Below, in pieces: positions 13,501 through 28,500 of a stretch of DNA of 64,000 bases. The notes under the pieces are model-generated. The model was not told the DNA's origin. It saw only the letters and a program-made list of their open reading frames with translations, and did no database searches. Within the stretch, counting starts at the first letter, position 1, and the number at the start of each line of letters is the position of its first letter. The stretch is taken from positions 118,254,723 to 118,318,722 of the forward strand of contig CP136063.1 of NCBI GenBank assembly GCA_032622095.1. Direction: 5' to 3'. This DNA comes from Siphonodentalium dalli (taxonomy: Eukaryota; Mollusca; Scaphopoda; Gadilida; Siphonodentaliidae). Position numbers and translations under genes: made by a program.

Positions 13501-16500
13501 TGGTTGCCCCTAATAAGTGACAGCACTGTTCTATTCGTGGCGGCGACAAACTTGTATTTTATCGGGCATTGCACGGATACATACTATAACAAGCATTAAT
13601 TAACCTATGATTTAGGATACCCACCACAATTGCACTTCGTGTTGGTCAGCATTTCACAGTATTTCGAATGGCATTGCAATCCCATTTGCACGGGTTCCAT
13701 GCATGTGGTAGTCTGGTTCATGTTTAAAAACACATACATGACCAAAATTGAAGGAACAACAGCATGCATGATAAACCTACGTTGTTACAACTTTTCAAAC
13801 CAAAATGTTAGTAAAAAAAACTGCACGCCACTTTGACAAACGCATTGTTAAAGTGGTGCGCTCGGTTAATATATATATATATTTTTTTAATAAATCTTTT
13901 TACTCGTTTTTAACGACACGCCCCTGTGTTCGAACCCATACCATATTGTTGAATATGCTGGTTCACAACAGTCAATGTCGTAATACTATTACAATGTCCC
14001 ATGTGTATTATGTTGAATGTATTTATTGTGCTGTCAAATAAAGTCTGCTTACCGACTGCTTCTTCTCTGGTAAGAACATCTTTTCTGCAGAGAAACATTA
14101 GCAGATTATTGAAAGTCTCCTTCAGACAACTGACATATCGAAAGTTGTTTGACTAATTTTGTTTCAAATTGGGACATTTTGACGCACCCTCGCGCATCTT
14201 TAACTCCATGCCCTCTAGCTCAGTTACTCCTATGACAACAGTAATCTGGATGAGATTTTGTTTTTATCATTTTACCGAGCATGGTCATCTCCAGCTGCAT
14301 GGCAGTGCATGTGCATGGACAAAATCCACAAGTAAAATCGACTCATTGTGCCACACCTCAAATTAAAAATAGTAATTGTTTGCCTTTTTGCCGATTTATC
14401 TTAGGCAGGGAGAAACACAGAGCGTTCTTTGTGTGTCTATTCCTGATATTGTAAAAATAAAGAACCTTTGTCTTACTCCTGTGCGGAAATTATAGAAACG
14501 CTGGAAAATATGCCTTGACTTTTGGGAAGTAATTTTTCAAAGTTTATAAAGCCAGCATGTAGGTCGATATTTTGTGTATCGATCAAGTTATCTTATCCAT
14601 TCTTCCAAATTACGTAGACATTATTTGGAGGTTCCAATGAGCCATGTGCGTTGTCATACTTATACAAGTGGAAAAAAATTCATTTTATGTTGTTTTCATT
14701 GTGGTGCGAATGAGTAGATCACTCGATCTTTTCGACCATCCCGGGTGCTTAATTAGCGCCCAACTAATAATTTCATAGATGTGTTTAAGTTACCACATAA
14801 ACTCTCTTATTATTAACATATCAGGATAAAATTAATGTAACAATGGATACTTTTTATTATTATACATATGTTATAGGAAAATGAACCAGTTTTGTGACAA
14901 TGATATATATATATCACTCAAACTGAGTCCAATAAGTTTTCACATGTATAAATGTATTCCGTAGACATGTATTCCATGTATACATCGACATATTTTAGCC
15001 CCTCATTTTTCTAGGCTCGAAGTTCATGAAGTAGCTCGAACCGTATTATTGTCAACATTTACTCACATATACCGGAAATCTATGGTCGACGTTACTCACA
15101 TATAACGAAAATCTATGGTCGATGCCAGGACTTCTGGTTCCTGGAGTAAGAAACAATTTGTGAAAGGTTCTTCTTTATATATATACATAGAGGATCTATA
15201 AGGAGTTGCAATTCTATAGAAATGTATTAACCGAATTTTATCCGAGTCGAGCTTTGGCGAGGCTCGAATCGCATTTAGTGGACGAGGTTAATAAAGTTCG
15301 TATATAATTTGAGATACTTATTTAGCACATAATCACATTTTAGCAAGGAAAAACGACCTCGGACGTATGGGTTAAAACAAATGTTGATTTCATTATTACA
15401 ACCAAAGAGGAAGTAAAGACACCTTCAAGAAAAAATATGGTTCCTTTTTAAATGTGTATTTTCATGTTGGCAAACTTATTCAACCCGCTGATAAATTTCT
15501 GCTTCATCGATATGTGTATACTTTGAGGGTTGAAAGTTAGGTGGCGCTCGCAAGCACATATTTATGACAATAGCAAGCATAACTAATCAGAACGCATGAT
15601 AACATATCTTATAGATTATGATTATTATGAACAACAATGGTATTACCATAGCGATGCACGTGCAAGCAGATGTCGCCCCCTTCTGGTGCGCGAGATTCGG
15701 GTGATTTTGAAATGGTATGCATGATTTATATATACTCCTCGGTTAACTGCATGGTAATCGGGATTCATACGCTCATTTTAACCGGTATTCAGGAGTCAAC
15801 AACAAGGCTGGTACGCACCTTTTATAGCATCAAATTTGGGATTATTTCTTAGCCAAAAGGACATATTTTAACCCTTTACCCAACAAAGCGGCCAAAAAAC
15901 GCCCAAAATAAAGCTTCAACAGAGAATGCATTGACCATTTTTTCTTACATTCTTTAACAATTTTATAAAAAAAAAATACATTTTTTTATAATATTTTTCT
16001 ACATTCTTTGACAATTTTATCATTTTTAATATGTGTTAAGCCAATGCATTCTCTTATATATGCGAGGCGACCTTATAATGCATTGACCATTTTTTCTTAC
16101 ATTCTTTAACAATTTTATAAAAAAAAATTACATTTTTTTATAATATTTTTCTACATTCTTTGACAATTTTATCATTTTTAATATGTGTTAAGCCAATGCA
16201 TTCTCTTATATATGCGAGGCGACCTATGGTCGACTCGCATATAGAAGAGAATGCATTGGCACAGGGCCGTTAATTCTGTTGGGTAAAGGGTTAATGTAAT
16301 TGAAGTTGAAGTTATGGACATTACTTCTGCAAATGTGTTACAATTATCATATTAGTGTGTAATAACCATGACTTGTATTCGATATTGTCTTAACAGGTAT
16401 GCATGATACACCACTCTCTGTTAACTACATGGTATCAGGAATCATGGGGTAGGGTGACACCCTTCTGCAACCCTTATATTGATTATATAATTAATGTCGC

Positions 16501-19500
16501 GAGGAAGGGGGTCAAGCCTTTGCATCCACTATATGCATTACCAGGTGAACTCACCATGTCAACAAGAAGCTTCCATAAGGGCTGCAAGAGAAATTAATGT
16601 CTTTTTAGTGACAAAATAAGTTATTGTTAATGCTAGCACAATTACTCTGCATATAGGTGCCAGCCATAATCGAATATTTAGAATTTACAACAGAAAATAT
16701 TGAGATATATGGTATCACAAAATAGTGAGATCGAACTTTGATCCCATTCATGGTAGATTTGGTGGACAAATATAAACTTTTGAAAATTAAACAGGTTTTG
16801 ACTTTTATCGGTCGCCCAATAAGTCAAATTATCATCTATGACAATAGCGTGTTTGTTTCGCTGCTTATTAACGATAAATAGTAAAGAGCGTTCTTTATAC
16901 AGAATATGATATTATTGTTTGCTCAATGAGTGCATGTCAAATGTGTTGGGGCATATTTAAGGTTACTATACACTAAATCCGGCCATTTATGGGACCATAT
17001 CCAGTCATAAATTCATTTTCATTTATAATTACCATATTTGTTGTATCGTTCATAGAGCACATGGCTCAAATTCATTCATCTGTTGCATATATTCTGTTGA
17101 GTATAAAAGGAGATGGTCCATACATGGCCGGATTTAGTCAACAAACCCCCTTTAAGCACATTGACTGGGTTATTGTAAAAGAATATAAGGTTCGGACCAC
17201 CAGTGGTTAATGATCTAGTCAGGGTTCGTGACCGTCGGTTGGAACACCAACATACAAAACATAATTTGACATCACTTCCACTTTCATCCACTGGAAAATG
17301 TGTTGAAACCCAGAATATGCCAACTGACAACTAAAATAGACATATAGTGCATAGGGATATCATTTTGTTATTTAAATATTGATGTCCCTCTAAAATGTCC
17401 AAACTACAATGTATAATGCGATAAATAAATAGAATGTAAAATATAAAATAAGATGTCCATAAGGTGGTGTACTTCGTGTTAAAATGTGTTATTTCATGAC
17501 AAAAAAGGCTTCGTAAAAATTAGCCAGAAGTCCTGAATGCATCTTTAAATGCATATTCCTACGCCGATTCCGGCACCCGACGTAAAATATGACATATGCA
17601 GTACCGATGATATACATAAAACACTGATGATATGCGATGTTAAGTTAAGTACTGCAGATGTGCCATATAGAGTGTGTGAAGAACATACCTTGTTCTCGAG
17701 TTTAGCCCAGAGATCCCATAATGCATTCACTATCGCCGCAACAGCCAAATGTGTCACTCCTTTTTCTGGGCCAATCTGAGTGGTTAGAAGGTAATTATCA
17801 CCAATAACAAAATCGGAAAAGAGTGCATGGTTGAACCCAGTCCTGGTCATATGGTCCGTCACCATTCATGTGACCCATATATGCATATACCAAACAACGT
17901 CCATATTTTCCTCTTAAGTTTTTCGGGTTATTTATTTCCCGTTTATGTTATAGTTGTCGTTGTATTTTCATTCTAATTAGGTTTAAGTAGATGCCAACCC
18001 CTGTCAACCGGCAATGGTATAATGACATGATGTTGGTGGGCCTTGCTGAGTTAGCTATAGTATATGGTTGATGGAACCGACGATGGTGTTAAGTAGGCGA
18101 AACGTTTTTCTCGAATTGTCATTTGTCGCACACGTTATGTGGTTGTGTTTAAATCTCGAGACAGATAAACCAATCCAGAGTGACAGTATTCAAACAAAAT
18201 GACAATTAAAGGTACTCAATCCGAACAGAGGGTCCCCATCTCAACAGATTCCAACAACAACAATCCGATCAGAGGGTCCTATATTACTACTTCTTTGGCT
18301 TTGGGGGTAAACAATATTTGATTCGAGTCGAGGAACCCATCAAACAAAGCTCAGAGTTATTAGATATTGATTTTTGAAATTTGTTATGTTCTCGAGATGA
18401 GTACTAATAATTGCCGTCAATTTCGTATCCTGCTCGAGATTTGTACACCAAAACTCTATTCAAACAGACAAGGATGGATAACTCTAAAATCAAGTGGTAA
18501 TAATAACGCAATTTGGACTGAGATCTGGGCCAGAAAGTATTCCCGATAATGAAAAATAATAGATTTCTAAAATCGATATCTAACAAATCTGAGCTTTGAT
18601 GGGTGACTTCCTCGACTCGAATCAAATATTTTTGACCCCCGAAGCCATTGAAATAGTAATTGAGAGGAGTTTTATCGGATTGAGTACCTTTAAATGCATA
18701 TGGTCCTTATTTGAGCAAAATGGAAATTAACACACTAAATGCAGGGAGTTTGGTAGTCCAAGTATTCTCGTACAAAAGCCGGCTAAAATATTGGGATGGA
18801 GGTGCCGGTCTTTGGTCCGAGTTCCAGGCCCATGCATTCCTATGACACGACTTAAGCGTTAGTGACCCGCTCAAATAAAACCACAATTATATGAAATAAA
18901 ATATCACAATTGCGACAATAAACGGATATTTTCCGCAGAAGACATGCTATTTGATCTGAAACCCACATCAGTTGTGAATTGAAAGCGGTAATTTAATGCG
19001 AAAAGAGACATTTACTGCAATGTTTACAAATTTTTAAAAGTATGCGAACTCAGTTGACCTCGCGAACTGTGTTCGGCATTTTCCGTTGAAAATATTCCGT
19101 AGATTTTCGACTGACAACGCAAATTACGATGAATTCTCCATTGTAATCGTAATTATGTGTGTCAATAAATACAAAATAAATAGATCAATTAAACATTGAA
19201 GATATAAATGTAATACATTAAATAAATTACGGGGAATTACAACCCTCTCAAAGTTTAAAACAGTGTAAACACAACGAGCATTAGAATAAATAATATGGTG
19301 CTACATTTCCCACATTTGGTGGACTTCAGCGAAATTAAGATATATGCTAAGCGAACAGAGCAATATACTGCTCTTGTTAAGCACACACAAAATCAAACAA
19401 AATTTGTATAAATTTTTAACCTTAAGTTTGAAAAGTCCCACTAAAACGGAAGAACTATATTTCGAAACTGTGTGATTCGGTTCTCCGATTATTTTATCAA

Positions 19501-22500
19501 CACAAAAGTCAAAATGCACATGGATAAAAATCACACGCATGGCAAGTCAGACACAAGAGTTCTAATTTGCTCCGATTTTGACAAGTTGCTTGCGAAAATT
19601 GTCAACAAAACTACCTTTCTGATCCTCCATTATGTCATTAAGTTTTTAGTGCGGGAATTGTTCTCAAAGCACATTGGAAACTGGACTTTGCGGCGATCGG
19701 TTTTCACCATTTTGTTCGGAAAACCCCGCGCTATATATAGAAACGGAAACTAGAATACTCAGAACAAACACCGGACAATGCCGAAGTTCTTCGGAACCTG
19801 AGTTCGGCTTTCAGTTAAGTAAACAAACAGAAAAAACAACGATGTTTGTGGCAATCAACCGGAATATTCTATGTGTAATTTAACATTAAAGTTAGATTAT
19901 TATACACCATTCTGACCATAAGATGTCACTCTTTCCGACGTATATAGCATCATGTATTGCTTTGTTAGGTAAATCGAGTAAAATACACCACAGATTCCCG
20001 CCACAGATCCTGGGCGTAACTCGTGTCATAAGAAGGCTATGCGCGCGACCTCGGACTAAAGACCGGCACCTCCATCCCAATATCTTAGCCGGCTTTAGTA
20101 CGAGAAGACTTGGACTAGGAGTTTTGGTGGGGGTGTCTCATAACCATTTTCAAATTTCATGTCTGACACAACATTAGTTGGAAATTGTACACAATATAGG
20201 ATGAAACTGTTCTCATAGTTTGAATTTCTGATAATAAATTAGTGGGGAATGTGTTGTTTTTTAGACCAACAGTAGCATATTTTTCTACTTTTGTTGAAAA
20301 ATTTAGAAATTTATGGGTGTCCGGTTTGGAATTTCCAACCGTTGGAAAGTTCCAACCTAAGGGGGATGTAAATGGAATTTTGTTCTGGTTCATGTGGGTA
20401 CAACTAGAAATCTCAAGGGGGTACCCCCCGCCACGAATGGAGTCCATATATATAGCATATCCCTGTCTAAATTGCGCATGTAAAACTTGGATGCAGATTC
20501 CATCGGCTTATTTATAACAAAATGTCTTATAGAAGTTTAAATTAATTAATAAGAAAAAAAACGATATCAATATAAGAAATGAATGCAATGTAGTTTGAGT
20601 GTGTTTTATTGTATATACCCTTTAATAAAACATAGTCAAACTATATTCATTTCTTAAAGAAAATACAGAGGAAAGGGTGTGGTCCATGGCCATGAAGTGC
20701 TTTGAGCTGAAGCTTCTGACTTCACGTAGGAATAACATGCACGTGGAGTGCTCAGATTTTATGCATCAAGAGAATCTTCCAGTATTGGCAATGAAATTCT
20801 GTCTGATACGTACATTTCTAGTTCAAGGTCTTGGATATATTGTGTTTTTCAGTCAATTAGTGCATATTCAACGCTGTCCACAACAATGCCAATCATCTAT
20901 GCTGCATGTGCGTCACTTGGTAGTCACAATAGTGTTCATATAATGTTGTCAGTGATCATAACACTTAAACCCCTCCTCTGTGTGTTGCTAATGACGGGTT
21001 TAAGTGATAAACTCACTAACAACATTATAGGAGCACTATTTGGAGGGGGCGTGATATAATCACTGAATGAATAGGAGTCACACACCCATCATGGCTACCA
21101 CATGCAGCACATCTAGAGGTGCTGGGAACGTCGTATACGATTTTCATCTAGTAACTACCAATGCATTAGATGAAAAGTGAACAAATATTCTGACTTTGGC
21201 ATACTTCGATCATTGAAATTTAGTGTTGCTATCCAACCAGGTACAACTTATGGAAACACGAATTAACGACATTGCATGGTTTACTGAAGGAAGTACAATG
21301 ATGTATAAGTTTGAATCAGTATAGCATTACATAATGGAGATTATCAACGGGTGCGTAATAAGTAAGATGAGCAATTGTATATTACGTTGTATATTAAAAT
21401 ATAGGTATTTATAATTTTCAATGTTTCCCAAAGTATATATTACGGTTCGGTACTTCTGTAATATACGTGATTACATATATTGAAGTAGATACCGGTATAG
21501 TAATTCAAAACGAGCAAATCAATGTGTACATACCCATCTGATTTGGTCTTCGCTGGTCAGTTCACGCCAGAACTCGGCGAATCGTCCGAAAATATCAGCG
21601 AGAATTCGACCCTTCACCATGCCAGACAAGGCTCGTATTGCACATACAACTGAAACAATTGTACGAAGAACAAATGTTCGAAGTTCTGTTTTTGTGGACC
21701 ATATATATTAGCAGAGTCCGCCGTCTGTCCGTAACGTTTGTCGCCCGGATGACAATTTGATTAATATTTGACCGAATTTTATGAAATCTGTTACATGGTC
21801 AACATATGAGAAAGTCTGGGTCAATCTTGAATTTTGGTCCAGCCCGCTCATTTCTGACGGATGTAGGCCCCTTTTATACTTAGTTAGCGAGTGCTTTGAA
21901 ATTTGGTACATGCGTTAATCACTTGATTACAGGTTACGTTTGAGTTTGGGTCAAGTCAGACGGAGTTATGTCTCCTTTCAACGTATAATATGATGGCCCA
22001 CAATACGCGGACCTGTCGGTTTTCGAACTCGATAAAAAACATCGTTGGGTAAGTCTCATATACCGAATATCAACGAAATCAGTTGACGTTGTTCAATTTA
22101 TCAAGCTAATGTGAGCTCACAAATACGAAATGAACTATTTGAGGGTCGTATAACTCCTCCAACAATACGAAGACCTGGTCGGTTTTCGAATTCGATCAAG
22201 AAATTGTTTTGCAAATTTTAAATTACCGAATATCGACGAAAGCCGTTGATATCTGTTCAAGTTGTCGCGCTGATGCGATCAAAATTTACGAAAAATGAAC
22301 TAATTAAGGGCGGTAGGTCCGCCCACAATACGCGGACCTGGTCTGTTTTCGAACTCGGTCAAGACATTGTTGGACACGTCTTATATACTGAATATCAACG
22401 AAATCAGTTTCTATTTGTTCAAGTTATCGCGCTAACGCCATCTGTTGACGCCGGCGAACCGACTGCGCCAAACTATATGTCTAGTTTTTAAAAACAGATA

Positions 22501-25500
22501 CAAAAACGGAAGCACGTATTTTCAGGGCTATATATCGACGAAATTGCTCGGATATCTTCCGTGTATAGGTATGTTTTTAACAGAGGTAGCTCTTACCAAA
22601 TTATGTATATATACGCGGAAATATCCGACCATTACGTACAATCACATGCATGGAAATACAGTTTAAACTTTGTTTCAGTTCATTCTTCATTTTAGATTTA
22701 GAATTTGCTGACTATTTTCGATCAAATAACTGACCAAAAAATAAAGTATATTGGTATAGGTGTTAGCAATATATATAGATAGTTCAAGGTGGAAGAGAAG
22801 TTACATTGAATGACTGAATTAAAAAACATTTGGTTATAAAAAAAAAACGGATAAAAGACACAACTTCAAAGGGCATACACGTGTGCCCAAGCGACCATTT
22901 GTTTGCCTTTGTATCCGAATAATGACAACTTGAATATCAATTTCTTGCATAATCCGATTAAACGCCCCTAAATTACTATTTCTGTTGTTTCAGGGGTAAA
23001 CAAAACATTTGATTCGAGTCGAGGAACCCACCGATCAAAGCTCAGAGTTATTAGATATAGATTTTTGAAATCTGTTATTTTTCACCAGCGGGAATATTTG
23101 GCGGCTGGCAATAATCAGCTGACTTCTTACAGAAATAGTACAGACATGCGCGCATGCAGTTACGAAAGGTCACACAAAGTCGCGGATCCATGTGCGATCA
23201 GTGGCGACCAGTTAATTTCGGAATAGAAGTCGACGAAAAGTATGGCAATCAATATTTATACGGTATGTTGTGATTGTTGACGTGCGGATACATGCATTAT
23301 ACTTATTTATGAGTCGGTAATCATGGTTATCCACGCAAATAGACATGTTATATGCTGTATGGATCCATGCTGGTTACACGTGGATGCTATGTGTTTACAT
23401 TTGTTGGTAAAGTCCAATTTGAATTAGAATCACCAATTATGGAAGTTGTAAACAACACTATAGCTCACCTGCAAACTGCCAAGAAAAAACATTATTGTAG
23501 GGCTTTTATGGCAAATATGATATTGTGATTAGTATTGTTATGAGAATTTATTGTAATAAACTAATTTGGATAACTAAATCTGCTTTTGGTGAAATTCAGT
23601 TGTAGTTGTTGTAACTGGGTGGTACGGGGACTATCGAATCGGAATATGTACCTTTAACCATATATACTGAACGGATTCTCCCATTCAGCTATAACAGTGT
23701 ATATATTGGAATGGTCTATTATTCATGTAGATGGAGCTCAGGTAATAAAAGCAGACGACAGACAGACGAAATGATAATACAAGAACAGAACGATTCCTAT
23801 ATGTTCTTGGTGGGAGACTTATAATCTGAACATTTCATAATGGATCTATCTAGTGTTTAGAAAATAAAGGTGATAAGGCGATTCATAATATTCAGGCCTC
23901 AAACTAAACATAGAAATTGCTTGTTTTTATCTCGTTCCGAGGATAACATTGGTCTATACATGTTATATACATACTTGCATGGCATACGTATATATACGGA
24001 TTATGTCAGGCTGCTCAAAACATACATGCATACATCAGAGCCACTATGGTGGACATCAATTGAAATTCAGACATGCATTGTGACGAAATGGGTCTTCATA
24101 GTGGAGTCGCTTAGCACAATAACAGAAGAATTGTTCACTTCCGGATTAAAGCACCAACCTTCGCACATATATTGTCCACAATATCCCTGACCATAATCCA
24201 GCTGGTTCCAACTTTCGGTAAAGTGGAACCCGTTAAATTCAAGATGGCGCCCAACATGGCCGCCGTTTTTCAGACGGGTCACTATGTCAGTTTGATGCAA
24301 ATTATAGTGAGACAATCTTGTCATATGTATATAAAATGCCACCATTATAGGTTACAATTGGAACTCACCCTCCAAGATGGCCGCCAAAATGGCAGCTGTA
24401 AGTGGAAAATTAGATTTGCTTTCTCTAATATCAGTTTATGCTGTTTGGTACTGGTTGAGAATTGTGATTTTATGTTGTATTGTTCATGGTAACTGACCAT
24501 GGGAACAATGAAATATGCCATTCATGGAGTCAGAAACCCCTCTGATCCCTCAAAAATTCGATTTTACAGAAAGTGGTATAAAATTTACCAAAAATCACCA
24601 TTGGGATTTTAGTCATATTTCATCAAGAAATGGGCAGAACTGTGCAATTGTAGTTAAGCATTACATTTCTTGTGCATATTCCAACTCATTAGTACCAAAA
24701 TTGTCACTTTGGCTCAAAATGGCGGCCAAAATGGCGACCAAAATGTAGAAAATGGTAAATATGGACATTTTGTTTCCTCTAATATCTTTATGATCAGTTT
24801 ATGCTGTTTGTTACTGGTTGAGAATTGTGACTTTATGTTGTATTGTTCACGTTAACTGACCATTGGAGTCATGGAGTCAGAAACCCAGATACCTTGAAAA
24901 TTCTATTTTGCAGAAAATGGTATAAAATTTTACCAAAATTCACTATTGTGATTTCTAGTCATTTTTCATCAAGAAATGGACAGAACTGTGCATTTTTAGT
25001 GAAACATTCCAGTTCTTACGCATATTCCAACTCATTAGTACCAAAATTGTCAAATTGGTTCAAAATGGCTACAAAAATGGCGACCAAAATGTAGAAAATG
25101 GTAAATATTGCCCCATGCTGCGTGCCATCAACCACATACAAGTTGTGGTTGATGACCAAAATTGACTATTCTGTCTTTTATAGATTGAATACTAACATTT
25201 TTGATGCACCTAACAAGTTGATTTTTCACATATATCCCAAACATTCTCGGCTGTTCCCAAAAGGTAGCAAATTGTGACCTACTTGGTTATTAAACATGTT
25301 AATCAAGTGAAAACTATAGGTTCTGTTCTGGATGTCCCAGTACCTTATGAGGTTTGAAAAATTCATTTTAAAGGATGCAGTATGGAATTTTGCCAAAAAA
25401 CTTCTTTTGAGATTCTGGCCATGTTTCTGAACGGAAATGGGCATGGAGAACTTCGAAACTGAGCTGAGCGGGACCAATTTATGTGGCTACTCTCACAAAT

Positions 25501-28500
25501 TAGCGTTAAAATTTATCAACATTGATCAACTTAGTAAAAATGGTAGTCATGGAGTGACTTTGTGGTCACATGTGATGTGAATAGGTATACATGAAGTATA
25601 ATCACGATTGGTGTGACTGGTTATACAAGGAGTGTCTATATGGTCATGGGTGTGTTGTTCATGGTGAGATGCAGGAAAACAAGGAGTGCTAATGCATGAG
25701 GTGAAGTGGCTGTATTGTCAATGGAGTGATGTACGGGTATAACAAGAGTAGCTACATGATCAGCTGTGTGTTGTTTATGCATATGTGGAGTGACTTTATG
25801 ATCATGTGTGGAATGTACAGGTGTGCATTGGGTGGCTTTATTGTCATGGGTGTATATGTATACATGTGTTGGTTGTATGATAATGGGTGGGGTGTATGAG
25901 TAAACAAGGAGTGGTTGTATGCTTATGGGTATAATAATTATAGGTGTACATGGAACGGCTGTATGGCCATGATTGTTGAAGTGTATATGCCTACATGTAT
26001 AAATGGATGGTCATTGGCGATCGTGTTGGTATATATGAAGTGTCAATGTGATGATAGGTGTATATGGTGTGTGCATCTTTGCTGCTGGTGTATTGTCATT
26101 TGGGGTATATATGTATAAAAGGAGTTGCTGCATGGTCATGGATCGGATGTATGAGTATACAGCGAATGGCTGAATTGTCACGCGTGAGGTGTATATGCAA
26201 GTCTGGAGTATACAAATGTCCGTGTGTGTGGGGTATTGGTGTATCCATTCAATGCTAAGGTGTATATATCTACATGGAATGACTATATGACCATGTGTGG
26301 GTGTATATGTATATATTGGGTGGCTATATGCCATGCATGTGGCAAATAGGTATGAGGGAGATAATATATGGCCAATGGTGAGGTGGTGTACATGGTACGG
26401 TATGTCTTGAAGGGTTGTATGTCAATTGGTGAGGTGTATACGTACAACTGGAGTGATTATGTTCATGAGGTGATGTGAAATGGTAAACAGTGATTGACTA
26501 TATGACCACGAATGTGGTTATAGGTATACAACGAATTGCTGAATTGTCATGAGTGAGGTGTATATGCAAGCCTGGTATTGGTATATATAGATCGTCTGTA
26601 TGGCCATCGGTGATGGGATATGTATACTTGGAGTGACTCTATTGTTATGGGTGTGGTGTATATTGATATATTGAGTGACTACATGGCCATGGGTGTGGCA
26701 AATATATATACATGGAGTAATTGTATGGGCAATGGTGAGGCGAATATGTATACAAGAAGTGACTGTGTGATCATGAATGTGGTGTAGAGTTCTATATAGA
26801 GTGACTATACGATCGAGGGTGAGGTGTAGAAGTATACCAGGTGTGTATGCATGGTGACTTGTGGCTATATAGTCAAGTGCGTGGTGTACGGTTATACATA
26901 AGTATGGATGTACGGTCATGGGTGAGGTGTATGTGTAAAAAGCGAGTGGCTACATGGTCATTTATGTTGTGTTTATGTATATATGGAGCGAGTGTATGGT
27001 CAAGGGTGGGTTGTACACGTGTAAATTTGAGTGGGTATCGCTTTACACAATAACTCAGGGATATGTTAATCGATATAGAGGTAATGGCAGAGAGTTCTAC
27101 ATACTGGTGGTGTTTTATATGCACAATGGGGGAAGCAGTTTTCCCGACATTAGTCATTTCGATGCCAATGAGCCACAATTTTATTGGCCTGAGTGGCCTC
27201 ATAATAATTCCCCTTTCAGTTCATTTTCAAAGTGCTGTCCATTTTCGTATAAAAAAATTTAGTTTTTGGCAAAATTCTATACTGCATCCTTTATAATTAA
27301 TTTGTCATGCCTCATAAGTAATACAAAGTTAGTCACAATTTGCTACCTTTTCGGAACATCAGAGAATAATATTCGGGATAATTATGTATGAAAAATCTAC
27401 TTTTTAACCAAATTTGGTTGCCATGTTACAAACCATCATGAGTAATTTTGTCCAAAAACAGATTAGTGTGACCCATTTAAGACAGATCAAAACAATAAAT
27501 ACCTTCGCTACCAAAGATAGTTCCATTTTACTTGAGAAAATTGTCTTAACTGAAAAGTGAATTTTTGCCAATTTTTATGTCAAGTTTGTGATAGAAAAAT
27601 CCATTAATTCTGGTAATGTCAGTGTTTAAAATAGTAACAATTAACCAAGGTGCATCAGAAATGGTAGTATTCAATATCTATAAGACAGAATAGTCATTTT
27701 TTCATCAACCACAACTATATGGAATTTGTCACTTACATTGCACAGTTCTTCCCAATTCTTGTCGAAATATGACTAGAATCCCAATGGTGATTGTTGGTGA
27801 ATTTTTATACCATGCTCTGTAAAATAGATTTTTTAAGGTATCGGAGATGGCGGGGAGCCCTTGAATGGCACATTTCATTGCTCCAATGGTCAGTTAACAT
27901 GACCAATACAAAATAAAGTTACAATTCTCAAACATTTCCAAAAAGCAGAAACCTATTTTAAAGATATTAGTGAATTTTGTTTGTAACTTTGGCGACCATT
28001 ATGGCGGCCATTTTGGATTATTGTAGACAAATTGAATGTGGATACAAAGGCTGCCATCCATGGTATTGCTTCGACAATCTCCAGTGTCTATATATCCTTT
28101 AATATAGCCATTATATTTGATACAAACTAGATACCCCTAAATCTCCAATTTTCGAAATGTCAAGGTCAATTTGAAGGTCAAGGGATCACCAAAATCCTGG
28201 AACCAGCTAACTGGTTGATGTGTACCACATACCCAAACAACCCTTAAAGTTTCATGCTTTAATCCAAAAGTGAACGATTTTGCGTTAAGCTAATCCACTA
28301 TCAAAAATCATGAAGACTTGTGTCGGAAATAAAATCGATATTCACAGGTTTGAGTTGTGCGCGTTCCAAAATGGTGACGTGAAAAATCACTTGTAAGTAG
28401 GCCTTATCAGCTGCAAGCGCATTAACTTTTTACAACCCCATGGCACAATTAGATCGAATATCGAATATACAATTTCTGGCTCGACGACGTTTCGATGTGG

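Noticed and set aside
14120-14165. TTTCGATATGTC on the minus strand, which could read FRYV as ENOSF1 exon 6
   Set aside because: A stop precedes it by a few codons and the true exon with IDFRY was found at 15100-15140.
26011-27202. Long open frames on both strands at 26-27 kb
   Set aside because: They lie wholly in the minisatellite and have its repeat pattern.
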